From Loxodes magnus (taxonomy: Eukaryota; Ciliophora; Karyorelictea; Loxodida; Loxodidae): a stretch of 64,000 bases of DNA. Every line of letters begins with the position of its first letter. The first letter of the stretch is position 1. This document shows positions 22,331 through 35,308 of the stretch, one piece after another. The notes under the pieces are model-generated. The model saw only the letters and a list, made by a program, of their open reading frames with translations. It searched no databases and was not told the origin of the DNA. Made by a program: the position numbers and the translations under genes. The DNA lies in the NCBI GenBank assembly GCA_946699065.1, contig CAMPDV010000131.1:1-64000 (forward strand), in the 5' to 3' direction.

Positions 22331-25300
22331 ACTCTTTACTAACCTTCTTTAATTTAAATCCTTTTCTTTTTACTTTATTAAGGTTTTATTTCATAATGGA
22401 AACAAATTTAAACTTAAAAATGATAATAAAAGGTAGAAACCTAAAAATTACTTTTAATTGCATGTATGCATAACAATATTTTTATTAAAAGAAAATTTAT
22501 TAAGATATTAATCTTAAGTCTATTAGTAATTATCCAATCTCTTTAATACTCACTTTTATTCTTTTTTGATGTCTTACACTTTTAATCTAACTAAATTAAG
22601 ATTAAAAGCTGCTAAATCTAATCAGTTAAAATATTAGAATAGCTCAGCATATCTATTTGAAATAGTGCAAAATTTTTAAATTTGAGATTTTTTGGTTTTG
22701 GTCATAAATATCTAATTTATTTATTATTAAAGTATTATGCTAAATTCATATAATTAAGGGATTATATTAAAATATAAAGAAAATATCTAAGTTTATAAGG
22801 ATATAGAAATAAATTAAAAAGTTTTAAAGAAAATATTTTCTCTAAATTTATAACATCAAAGTGAGAAGTTAAATTAAATTGAATAAATCATATATCATTA
22901 TTATTTATTTACTCTGAAAACATAGATCTTCATAAAACATTTTTAACACTAAATTTAAATTAAAATAACAATTTTTAAACATAATTCTACAAATATTTTT
23001 GATAAAATAAAAGTTGATTTTCAAGAGATTTCTACTTTTTAAATTATTTGAGTTACAGATAAAGAGTTTAATTATAATATTTAGTGTGGTTATTAATTAA
23101 AAAATGTAGAAAGTAATTGAAGCAAATGATGTTTGGTTTAATTTTTAAAGAAAGAAACATAAATATTTGATTATGATATTATAGCAAGTTGCTTAACGTA
23201 ATAAATTTAAATAAACTATCATATAAGAAAGGATAAATAATTGATTTTAAATTTAAAAATAAAAAAATTTAAAATGATATACTTAGAGATGAAACCAAAG
23301 TTTATTGATTCAAATAAAATAGAATTTACTAATATATCTTATTTAATTTATTTTAATTTCTAACAATTGCCTATTAATCTTTTTAGATTTATACTCTATT
23401 TTTTAATATTTTTTATGAATTTCTACATAAAAAAATAAACTCATACTATATATCTTTTTTAATATAAATTACAATATGATTGAAGGTGTATTTAGTTCTA
23501 TATTTGAATTGTTTTGAATTTGATTTAGAATAAATCTCACAATCACTTTCTACTTAATTCTATCAATTCCTTTATTACAATTTTTTATTAAAGTATCTTT
23601 AATAATTTTATTTATGAACTAACAATTTAAATAAATATTTTCAAAGTTTACAAGTAAGGACATTCAAGATACACCCTATATAAATTTTAATAATTATCTA
23701 TAAGATACAAGTTAACCTGAGTTTTTAACTTTTATCATTTAATAAAGATTTAATTGAATAAATAATCTAAAAATAAATTTTTTTTAATTTATTTAGTTAT
23801 TAAAATTAAATAATTTAAGTTCCTTACTTTATAAATCACCAAATTAATATAATATACCAGCTACTTCATAACACAATTAAAAATTAGCTTTTATAGCATT
23901 TTTTATATTTTCCTTTGAGTTTTTAGCTGAAATATAAAATTTGTTTATGAAAGGATTTTAATTTTAAATGTTATATAAATTTATTCTTTATTGCTTGCTA
24001 TTTTTTCCTTTTATTTTATTCATTTAGATCAAATATTTTAGTTGATATATTAGGTTCTAAAAATTATAATTACTGACTATATGTTTTTAAAAGTTATTAT
24101 ATTCAAACAAAGTATTAGTGAAAGAAGTTAAGCTTAGAATTTTAAAAAGACAATAAATTATTTTTTATACATTCACTAACTTTAAAATTTTAAAATTTCA
24201 TAAATTGATAGTGTTAAATAAATGAATTCGTAATTTATAGCAAATATCTATTAAATAATAAAACATCTGGAAATTTCTCTATTATAAAATAATATAAATA
24301 AATGTTTAAATATTAATAGAATATGTTTTTAGTAAATCAGCTAATTATATATGATATTAACTATTTAAAACTTGGTAAGGATTATCTATATTTGTTGAGT
24401 TTATTTAAAAATGTGAATATATTTAATGATATTAACAATTATACAAATAGGTATGATTTAAATTTGTAACTATATGGTTTATTGTTAAGATGCTTAAAAT
24501 TACTAAATTTACATCTTAATTTATTTAAATTTTTAACTATTTTATAATTAGCACTTTATATTTTTGCTATATCTTAAACCATTTTAATTAAAAAAAGTTA
24601 TTTAAAATTTAGCTTAAATACTTATTTATTAATAATTAAAAATTTATTAATTATAATAGCACAGATAGTTGATTATATACAGTTGAGGATGTAAAACTTA
24701 AATTAAAAAAGGGATTTTTTAATTAATTAAAAGGAATAATAAAACTAATGAGAATTTAAAAAGGATTATTATTGAAAACTTTAGGAAGTATTTTAGTAAT
24801 TAATTATATATAGTTATAACTAAACTAATTTATAAATCTAAATTTTAAATCATCCTTTTATTTTTCCTTCTACTTGCCTTTTGCTATTACTTTTTCCAGG
24901 TATCAATAAATTATAGCCTGCTATATATGAAAATTATATAAAATAAATCTGTTTTATCTTATTTAATATAGTATCAACATAAAATTGTACTAGCAACCAA
25001 ATTACTAAATATATCCCTTAAAATCTTATAACTAGCTATTTAGCTTCTAATATCAATTAATAAACATATAATCTAAAAACTCTTGCATCTCATAAAATAA
25101 TCTAATAACTAAATAAATAAGGATATTAATAACCATTATTTATAGATATTAGGATTATACTTTACATTTTAAGTTTATATAATCTACTAACTAACAAAAT
25201 AAGTTTCCATGCTTTTAATTGTAAAGTAAAATAAAGTCTTTTAAAATTTGCATAAACCTAGGGTAGAGATATAGAAATTATTTTATTATATGATATTAAA

Positions 25301-27648
25301 AAGAAATTAATTTTAGCTATATCAAAATATTTTATGATAGATTTTAGATTCTTTAAGAAAAATAGCTTACATAGCAAAAAAATTATAGTGCATTATCTTA
25401 AAAATATTTCGTTATAAATGAAGCTAAGCAAAATAAATTAAAAAATAGAGAATGAAAAACTAATATTAAAAATATTCTATTAAGATATAAGTATATAGAA
25501 ACTAAACAATATGTGCACCTGAAATAATAAAATAAGATATAATTGAAAACACTTTCGTGTAATAGATTAAACTAAAAATATATTTAAAAAATATAATGTT
25601 AAAAACTCTGAAATATCATTAAGCAAAAATATAATAAAGATTATTTTTTTCCTTTATTAACAGAATGAGTTTGAATCACTATAAAATATTAATTAATAAA
25701 AAAAAAGAATTAACGAAGATGTATTACAAAATATTATTTTATGATTCTTTCAAATTAAAAAAAATTAAAGAATTTTAAAGCAATTTCTTAAGTCACTTTT
25801 TTAAATACATTGATTTAGATATAAAACTAAATTTACATTAATTTTAAATGAATTGAAAAGTAAATCAAAAAAAATAATATCTAAATTATTATGCTTTAAT
25901 TTATTAATATATTCAATCTTTATTCTAATCTAAAAAGTGTATAAAAGCTAGCTCAATCATTATTAAGTATATTGAAATTAAATAAACTTTTTTCAGATGA
26001 GTTTGAACATAATTCTATTTTATATTTTTTACTTTAAAATAATCTCTCGATGCTATAAATGAATAAAGCTAATTTTTTTTACATTAGCATTATAATTTTT
26101 TTAAATATTTTTAACTAAATTTTATAACTTTTTTTGGATTTATTTTATCTTAATTCCTTCAAACTAATGATTTCAAATATAAAATATAAAGAAATAGCAA
26201 AATCAATGAAGCTATTAAAATTTGAAATAACAAATGCTTAAAAAAATATTTCTTAATTTAAATAAAACAAATTATAATAAAAAATTATAACTAGGCAAAA
26301 ATTTTAAACTTTGACTAACAAGATAATAATTTACTTATAAATCTTCTATTATACTTCATCAAAATTAACTTGGTAAATAACTAATTTACATACGAAATAA
26401 TTGTACTTATTTAATTATTAAGAAAAAAGAAATTGCTTAATGTATTTAAACTTGCTTTGATTTTTAAAGCGATAATTATAATTATATTGCTTAAATCACA
26501 ATCTGAAAAATTATTTCTCTTGCAATCTTCCAAATATATATAATAATATGCTTAAGTTTTGCTTTAAAAAATATCTAATATATTAACAAGATTATAGCAA
26601 AATAAATTAGATTGATAATTTTATTTTAATGAAAAATTAAAATTAAGTTAAATTCTATTTAATTATTTGAATAGATTTGCTCTTTATCATGTAATAAATA
26701 TTTTTAGATTTATTATACATTTTTTTTATTTTTACCCATTTATTTGCTTTAATATTCTTCATCTTTAAATTTTTATTTTTCTAGGATTTTTTATTAAAAT
26801 TTATTATAAAATTTATCAAAATATTTGAAAGATGGTATTTTAAGAATTTCATTATCAATAAATATTTAAGTCTATTTGTTCTAAGTTAAAATTTATTTAA
26901 CCAATTTTAAAATTTATTTTCTAAATAATAAAATTCTTCCTTTTTGACTTACATTTTAAGTTTTTAATATTTTTTATTAAATTTATTGAGTAACAAAAGA
27001 GAAAAAATGCTAGACTTATAAAATAAACTTAACTCATAAAAATCTAATTTATCTAAATTATTTTTATTTCTTCATTTTTTAATGTTTTGAAATGCAAAAG
27101 TAAAAGATTTGTTTGACTTTTAATTTAGGATAAACTTCAAACTTTGTGGATTAGATAGAAAGCTAAAAAATCGGAAATGCTAATTTATCAAGCAAGAAAA
27201 AAGTGTAAAATTATATTAATGCCTTAAAAATTCTTTATGTTAAGGATTTAATATTCTATAATCTATTTTGTTCAATACAAAGAAATAACCAAACATTAAA
27301 ATTATAATATTTTAAATCTATCAAAGATAAAATAAAGCAAAAAGGTAAATAAATTAAAGTGAAAACAATCTTAAATATATTTTAGGAATAAAGATAAATT
27401 TATTAAATTAGCTTTAAGAAAGTTATACCATTAAGCAAATTTTCCTTATTTTTATAAAAATAACTTGATGTTTTTTCTTAAATTTTAATATTTTGATAAG
27501 CTTATTGTTCTTTAAAATTTGATTAAAGTTCTGTTAATATGAAATTTGTTGAATCTGATATTTAAGCAAAAGCTAAAAAATTAAATTTAATAAATTAATT
27601 AGTATATTAAAATAAATATTTCATTATCATAAGGAATTAATATTAATA
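22331..27648. other. Long AT-rich region without recognised genes
   Basis: The first 100 bp are upstream of U4 and should hold its promoter, but I recognise no proximal sequence element. The rest is AT-rich. On the minus strand about 24195-25280 is relatively poor in TGA (about three in 360 codons) and reads as Gln/Leu-rich sequence, but without domain or start it is not called a gene. Confidence 0.4.
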
Positions 27649-27683
27649 GAAAATTACATTAAATAAGAGAAAAAAGTAGTTTT

Positions 27684-29861
27684 TCAGTGATAATGAGACA
27701 TGTAATAGGGATAATACATATTCTGATGCTAATACCTTGGCTAATTTTAATTATATTGATATTAGTTCATATAACTTGAAGGCAAACTTTACTAAAAATT
27801 AGGCTAAAAACTCGGCTATAAACTTGGCTAAAACATTTATCTATTATTTTATAATGGAACATATGATCTATTGGGTTATTGTTAAAAATTAATATATCTT
27901 ATTTAGTTAAATTAAGTTGGCACTCTTTCTTTATTTTAAGTTAGATCAACTACTTTCCTGAACTTTTAAAATCCTATTTCTTGCTAGTTTATTTCTTTAG
28001 GTAAACTTTAATAACTTTATTTGAAAAATACTTCTTTTAATTCTCTTTTTTCTTAAATATTAACTATTTGTTATTTTTCTACTTCATATGGTATGTAGTT
28101 TTTAATCTTTTCTTCATCTTAATTTAAGTCTTCGCTATCTTTATGTTATTTTTTGCTTCCTTGTTTCTTATTTTCTTCTTCTTCAATTTCAATAATTTTT
28201 GGGGCATTTATTTTGATATTTTCTACTTTTTCTTCTTTTTCCTCTTTTTTATCTTCCTACTTTTTATCTTAAATATCATTTTTTATTTATTCTTAGAGCT
28301 AATTAATTTCTTGTGAATTATTAGTAGGTGTTAATTTATTTTTCTTTGTTGTCAAATCTTCCTCTTCTAAGTTTATTATTTCTAACTTTTTCTATTCTTT
28401 AAACGAATGTCTAGTTAAATGTCTAAGTAAATTCTTTCTCCCAATAAATTACCCTTTACAAACTGAGCATCTTATATTATTAAATTAGGAGCTTGGATGT
28501 TCCTTTTCGAAATGAGTTTGTAACTTCAAATTTGTTTTAAATAAATTTTCACACTCTTTACATTTATAGACCTCAATATCGTCCTTATTGTAAATGATGG
28601 TACCATATTTTACCGTAGTGTTTTCTCTTTCTAATTCTTGATAAGTTTTGGTTGTTCTAAGTTTGTAATTTTAATTTTTCTTTTCGTGTATTTTTTGATG
28701 TAAAATAAATTACTCTTCTTCTGGATAATTTTTCTCACACTCTACACATTAGTACTTTCTAGTTAAGACATGAAGAGTAGATTCATCGCTTGATTTTTCT
28801 CCATTTCGATTCTTGTCTTATTCTTTTATTGCTTCTCCTTTCATCTCTTGATTCATATCATTATTTTGTGTATTTAAGTATTTTTCTACTTAATTTATTT
28901 AAGAGGGTATTTAAGATTAAGGAAGTTAAAATGATTTTATTTGTTATAGAGTGTATTTTATAATTTATCCTTGTTTTTGATGCTGCTCTAAATGAGTGTT
29001 ATATTAAGAAACATTTTCAAACGGGAGATCTTTGCATAAGGGACAGAAAAGATTATCTAACTTTTCTTGAGCGTGGCGATCTATGAAATGTTTTGAAAGT
29101 AAGACTCCATCGTTAAAGATTTATTCGCAATATATACAGGCAAATAATTCTTTATTTTCAAACTCTTTAGTTACGATTCCACTTTTAGTTAAGTGAATTA
29201 TTTCTTTATTTTATAATTAATTTTATTCTTGCTTTTAAATTATTTGAGACGATTCATTTTCTTAATTTTAGGTTGTATTTTAAATTTGCTGTTGTTGTTG
29301 ATCTAAATTAGAAATTATATTTAGCTTTATTTTTTCTGGTAAAATTATTGCTTTCTACTTTATTTCATTTCTTGGTCTTTTTTTATTACTATATGTGCTT
29401 TCTTATTTTTATTCTACTTTTAAAAATTCTTCGAAGCACTAAAAAATATCTTCTTATATTTTTTAAACTTCCTTCTCCTGGTCTTTTGTAGTTAGTTATT
29501 GAAGATAAATTGCTTCTTAATTATTTTATTGTATAGTATTAATATTTTTAAGTTCTAATATTTTATTAATTTTTTATTCTGTGATCTAACTTTCTTTTTT
29601 TTTAAGTTGCTGTGATTCTAAAAGTATTTAGTTAACTATACTTAGAGGAAGTCCTACTTTTTCGGAAATTTAATACCTAGACTTAGTGTCTTTAAGTTTT
29701 AGAATTTTCTTTTTGATTAGATTAATGAATTCCAGGTTTTAAAGAGCATTAAAGTCCTTAATAAGTAATTTCGCCTTTTCCTAATTAATTCCATACTCCT
29801 ATATAGTTCAGTCCATGCTAGTGAAGACTAAAGCTGAAATGCACTCCTTCGAAGCTGACAT
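27684..29861 (-). CDS. HTH plus five-finger C2H2 zinc-finger protein (inverted copy)
   Basis: This is the same 5'-to-3' gene as 1876-4050 but on the minus strand, with 726 codons, ATG at 29861 and TGA at 27684-27686. All five C2H2 fingers and the N-terminal helix-turn-helix are present, and codon 18 is again UGA. Its only length difference from the other copies is one in-frame extra codon (GAT, near 28858). Several differences are TAG/CAG or TAA/CAA exchanges, synonymous only if TAA/TAG are Gln. Homology with copies A and B stops abruptly about 52 bp before the ATG (near 29912) and fades within about 35 bp after the stop, so the gene sits in unrelated flanks. The unit was copied by transposition, retroposition or ectopic conversion. 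Role as for copy A: predicted DNA-binding protein, target unknown. Confidence 0.8.
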
Positions 29862-29912
29862 TTTTTAACAATTATTTATTTAAAATTTATTTAGTTTATA
29901 TATCTTAAACTC

Positions 29913-32900
29913 CTTAATTAATATATTTAATTTTTACATTTATTATGTATTTTTTAGTTATTTTAAAATTCCAAATTTTAAGTTATAAATAGGTGAACAA
30001 CAAAAATAAAAGTTATTAATAAAAATTTAATAAAACACACTAATATCTTTTTAAAGAATTAAATTCCTAGCTTTACTATTTATTTATAAAATATATATCA
30101 GATTAAATTAAAATATAAATCTTAAGCTTAAAAATATAATCTTATAAATCCATATAGTTAAATTTATCATACTTTTAAATAGCAATAAACAAATATATAG
30201 AGTTAAAGATATATTTAGAATTTTATTTTATAATTTTATAATTAGTTTACTTTATTAATTTTTAGATTTTAATTGAAATTTTAAAAAAATAAAAAAATGA
30301 ATCAAATGTAAAAAATTCATGCTCTTCAGTCTTAGCTATTAACGTAAAACAGAAGCAAATGCTATGTAAATTTAATGTTTTCTGAATATCTTTTATTTAA
30401 ATTAAAATAAAAGAGACATATATTATTTAAATCTAATTTAGTTCCATTTAATTTTAATCTGATTATTTATCATTAATTAACTCAAATTTCATACTTTTAT
30501 ACTTTTATACTTTCATACTTTCATACTTTCTCAATATTTATATATATTTTGTATATTTTCCTTAAAAAATACCTAATAGTTAATTTAAAAATAAAAACAA
30601 AGAAAACTTTAGACTCAATTTTTTTCAATCTACTAAAGAATAAAGTATTATTTTTATAAGTAGCTTAAAACATATACTTAGTTAGTAAAAAGAGAAATTG
30701 AATACTTTAAATTTAATTTAATTGAGACTCTAAGAAATTTAATTTAATAATAAAATCAAACTTTTTTATTGTGATAGAAAATTGTAAAAACTAATAAATT
30801 CTTTAAAAAATAAGTTATGAGCTAGTAGATGATGAAAAAAAGCGTAAAATTATAATATAAAACAATTTATAAATAGTTTAAAATTAAATAAAAAAGTTAG
30901 CTTTAATTTCACGCTTTATCATAGAAAAATTTACAAAATCTAAAGGAAGCTTTAAATTAAATCTTTCTTTTTAATGATATATATCTAATTTTATATAAAA
31001 TTAGCAATAAAAAGTGAAATATTCTTTAAAGAATCCAAATGAAAATAAATAAAATAACTCATAAAAAGTATTATTTAAAATTTTAAAATTAATGAATGAT
31101 TTAAAAGAAAAATTTAAATTAAGAGATGAAAAGTAGATTACCTTTGAAGTTATTTATTTAATTAAAAATTAATTTAAAATATCATATTTTTAAATCATGC
31201 TCACTCGATTTAAATATTAGTTAATCTTAGTTAGTTTATCACTATTTTATCCAAAACGATAATTTTCCTTTAATTAATTCTCTAAAATTAAAATTTCTTT
31301 CTATTTTTTACTTAAAGTATGATTATGGTTTTTATTTAATATATTTGCAAGTTGAGAACTATTAAAAAAACAAAAAAATTATAAATAATTTTAAGAATTT
31401 ACTATAAAACTGAACAAGGCTTTTGCTGATTTCAAAGAAATAATTTTTTATTAATTTAAGAAATTGTTTAGATTATATAAATATATCCTATTTTAGCTTT
31501 AATTTTGCTATAAATTAGCTTTGTTTTCCTTAATGATTATATTATATTTAATTTTCTATAAGATGTTAATGGATAAATTGAGTTTATAATTGTTTATTTT
31601 TTTGTTATTAATAAATAATTTTTATAATTTGATTCAAAGCTAAATTCTAATGTTTGAGAGATATCCTTATTTATACGTATTTCAAAATATATTCACACAA
31701 AATTGACTAAAAAATAAAAAAATCTTAATTTTATTAATTATGTAAATAATAAATAAATAAGTATATGTATTTTCCTCATTTGAAAGCAAAGCAACTGCTA
31801 AATTAAAATTTTTATTTTATACAATAAATAAAAAGCCCATTAAATGAATAAATATAAGGAAAAAACAAATATAATTACTCAATTGTTATTATTTTATTAT
31901 TTAGAGAAAATTTATTTACATTTAGTTCAAATAAATATTTGAGCTTATAAAATAGCTGAGAGAATATATAAAATATTTCTATTAATAAATTAAAAAATAT
32001 AAAAAGGAATATAATTTTTCATTTAGAAAGGAATAATTTCACTAATATTATAAAGAGTTAGTAAGTGCTTAAATTAAGAGGTTATTATTTGATGAATTTT
32101 TTAAAAGATTTGAATATCATGTGAAATAATAATTAAAGTATAATAAAAATAAATTTTAATTTTATGAATAATCATAAAATTTAAAATGATTATTTCATTT
32201 TGATAAAAGGAAAAAGTTCAAGATTTCACTGAGATTTTTTTATAAAGGGATTTGCTGAATTGAAACTTAAGATATTTATAAATTACTAGTAATTTATAAA
32301 CTTAAATTTTTTCTTTCTACAATTTATTAATAATCTAGCAAAACTTAATTATTTAACTGATGAAGAAAAGATGTAAGAGTATTAATTATAAAATAACTAA
32401 ATTATAAAGAAGATAATTCAAAATAAAAATTAATACTCTTTTTAATTCTAAGTTTTTTGCCTATGATATATTTGAAAAAAAGTAAAAGCATTTATAAAAT
32501 TTAAAGACAATTAATAAATTTTAGAGAGATAAGGAGTTTTAACTAAATTAATTAAATAATATTCTAAATAATTTTTTAAATTGGCATAGAAAGAATGTAA
32601 AAGTTAAAATTAAAAAAATCCATTTTTTTAAAACATTCTTTTAGAGCTTGAAATTTTTTTTTCATAACAAGAAAAAAGGTAAGTGAATAATACAAAAAAA
32701 TAAAGGAAAAACTTACTTATGATTTAAAAATTTGAAAAATTATTTAATAAATAAATTAAAATTTTTTATTTGGGACTAAATAAAATAAATCCATATCAAA
32801 CATTAAGAGTGTAAATCTTTCATTTAATTGTTTAAATAATAGTTATTTATAATAGACTTTAATTTTGAAAATAATAAGTTCTAAAATCTTTTGAAATTTA

Positions 32901-34011
32901 TTTAAAAAAAAGAATGACTAATATATTTGAGCAGTTCTAGTAAAATATTAAAATTACTTACACAAAAAAATTTAAGATTAAATGTAATAAAAATAGTGTA
33001 TAAATAAAATCCTTAATACCAGCCTATTTCAAAAAAACTAAGTTTAATTGTAATTTATAATTAACTCAATTTAAAAAATAATTATAAAATCTTAGTAATA
33101 TTAAATTGGATAGATATTTTAGAGAAATATGAAAATATTCAACATTTTAAATTCAAACTATTTTATCTTTTATTTTTAAAAAGATAGATAATTTTACTCG
33201 AACGAGCAATCTAACTAACATTTTATATTAAAATTTTAGAGATTTATAAAGATAGAAAGCAATTTTTTTTCAAATAATCAACTTAAAATCTAAAAATTCA
33301 AGCAATAAGAAATGTAAATCAATTTTAATTTTTTAAATAAAAAATCTGAACAAATTTAGTAAACAGTAAAAGCGGGTTTTGATTTAATTTTGTTTAATAG
33401 AGATCTGAATAAGATAAAATTTATTAAAAATATCTTAATAATATTTATTTTTAATAGATCTTTTGAATTTTTAACTTATAAATAATTTTTTGATTTAGTT
33501 AATTAAATTAAAAATAAATAGATTACCTTTTAATTTTATTAATGAATAGTATCTTTTAAAAAAAGATTAAAAAAGAAGGCTATATGAAAAGCTCTTACAG
33601 ATCGAATTATAATAAAAGATAATAAAAATATTATCTATATAAGGTATTTCGCTTCAATTTTCTTTTGAAGTTCATAATATCTGAGAGTAAAAATTATTTT
33701 AGTAGTATTTTTTTTAATAAATAAAATAATAACTAGAACTTATATAAAATTTAAAAATCAAACATTAAAAAAAATAAGCTAAAAATTATTTCAAATTTTA
33801 CATAATGATTCATCTGATTAAATCTCAAGACTCTTCTTTTAGATTTAAAAAAACTAAAAAATTAAATTTATTATTTTAAGCTTATTTTTATTTTAAAATG
33901 AAGGATTTAAGTATATAATACCACTTTTCTTTAGTTTTTTCTTAATTTATTTAAAATTATAGTTATTAATATTTAAATAAAAATTAAGATTTAAAATATA
34001 ATTTAAAGAAT
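29913..34011. other. Long AT-rich region without recognised genes
   Basis: About 4.1 kb of AT-rich DNA upstream of the inverted zinc-finger gene. Apart from the microsatellite at 30491-30530, no coding, RNA or repeat feature could be supported. Confidence 0.45.
30491..30530 (+). repeat. ATACTTTY microsatellite
   Basis: Five tandem 8-bp units, ATACTTTT twice and ATACTTTC three times. It is a short simple-sequence array with no known role. Confidence 0.85.
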
Positions 34012-34290
34012 GGTGGAGCAAGTTTTTAGTTAGTTTTATTATACCTCCAATCTTAATTTTTTTCCCTGGTTAGATTCAAGATCTAGAATGGAATGCATTT
34101 GAAAATTATCTGGTTTTGGTAGGAACTTGAAGTCTATGATCATGGAGTATATATTCAATACATATGGTAGTTCCTGTTCGCAGAAACTGATCAGCAGAAT
34201 ATTCCCTTTATTTTTATCAAAATATCTTTCAGAGAATTTCGCATAGTGGGAGATTTTTCTCAAGAACTCAAAGTTAGAAATTAATTAAGC
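34012..34290 (+). mobile_element. Diverged SINE, subfamily II (single-copy region)
   Basis: It starts ATGGTGGAGCAAG, has the core AAAATTATCTGG...TTGGTAGGAACTTGAAG, then an AATACATATGGTAG string shared with 15485-15695 and 58284-58490. It ends in an ACTC..AAGTTAGAAATTAATTAA tail resembling the subfamily I 3' end. It is therefore full-length but diverged and less GC-rich than S1/S2. A 74-codon standard-code ORF on its minus strand (34039-34263) is a by-product of the element and is not taken as a gene. Confidence 0.6.
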
Positions 34291-35308
34291 CTTAAAATAT
34301 AGATATAAAAATCTCTCCTTAAAAATCTTTTTAAAGATTTTCTATGTATGTCTTAATAAAAAATAAGCATTCTGCTATTTTCTTATTTTATATTAAAAAT
34401 TATTATTTTATATATATTTAGTGTTAAAACTATTAAAAAATAGATTTTGTCCGAAAATTTAATAAATTATACTGTTTCAATTTGATATCATAATTTCCTC
34501 TAAAAAGTTTAATATATATAAAAACTATTCAAAATTTTAAATTTTCCCTAAATGATTTAATTTTAAAATATAAATGAAGTTAACTAGTTTAAGATATAGC
34601 ATATTTTCTGATATTTCATATAATATCTTTTTTAATTTTTTAAGCATGGTATTCAAACTTTAATACGAGACTATTAAAAACCAAAAAATTTAATTTTTAT
34701 AAATACACCTATAAAAAATATCAAATACTATTGTTTGTGTTGAATGTATAAAAAATATAAATCTTTTTCAGTTCTGAATAATTAATTATTTAAATATACA
34801 ATTTAGTCTTTTTTAGTTAATTGAAATTTGGTAATTAAAAACGAGAAATTTTTTATTCAAAAATAAATGAGATAATCTTTTCAAATAAATAAATACTTCA
34901 TCATGTCATATATTTTATTTAATATTTGATAAGTAAAATATTTTAGATCTAAAGATATTTAGACAAAAAATTATATTAACTACTTTGATTTTTAAATGTA
35001 TTTGTTTAAAAGATCGAACTAAAATCTATAAAAATGAATAATTAAAGCTATTATTTAATAACTAAAAAAAATTTAAAAAAGATATATAAAATTAAAAAAT
35101 AAATATATCTGATATATTTAAGCGAAAAAATTGTTTAAATAATTTAGTATAACTAAATATTTTTACAGGTATTAAACATAATAATTTAAAATATATTTAG
35201 TTAAAATTTTAAAGTTAATAAAAAACAAAAATTGAGATAATTGATAAATAAAATTTTGAAATTAATAAAAGTAAGGAAAGCAAGAAATAATAATAGGATA
35301 AATTAAGT
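34291..35308. other. AT-rich spacer
   Basis: AT-rich sequence 3' of the GC-rich gene on the minus strand. The composition drops sharply right at 35309. Nothing recognised. Confidence 0.4.

Noticed and set aside
24195-25280. Minus-strand stretch with few TGAs and Gln/Leu-rich translation
   Set aside because: No start, domain or second copy for comparison; about three TGAs in 360 codons is not clearly below expectation.
1876-29861. The inverted pair of zinc-finger genes as terminal inverted repeats of one large mobile element (Tlr/Polinton-like)
   Set aside because: Homology is confined to the gene unit, no capsid-type or integrase-type gene is recognised between the two copies, and copy A's surroundings are explained by the large duplication.
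34039-34263. 74-codon standard-code ORF on the minus strand
   Set aside because: It lies inside a diverged SINE and exists only because that element is GC-richer.
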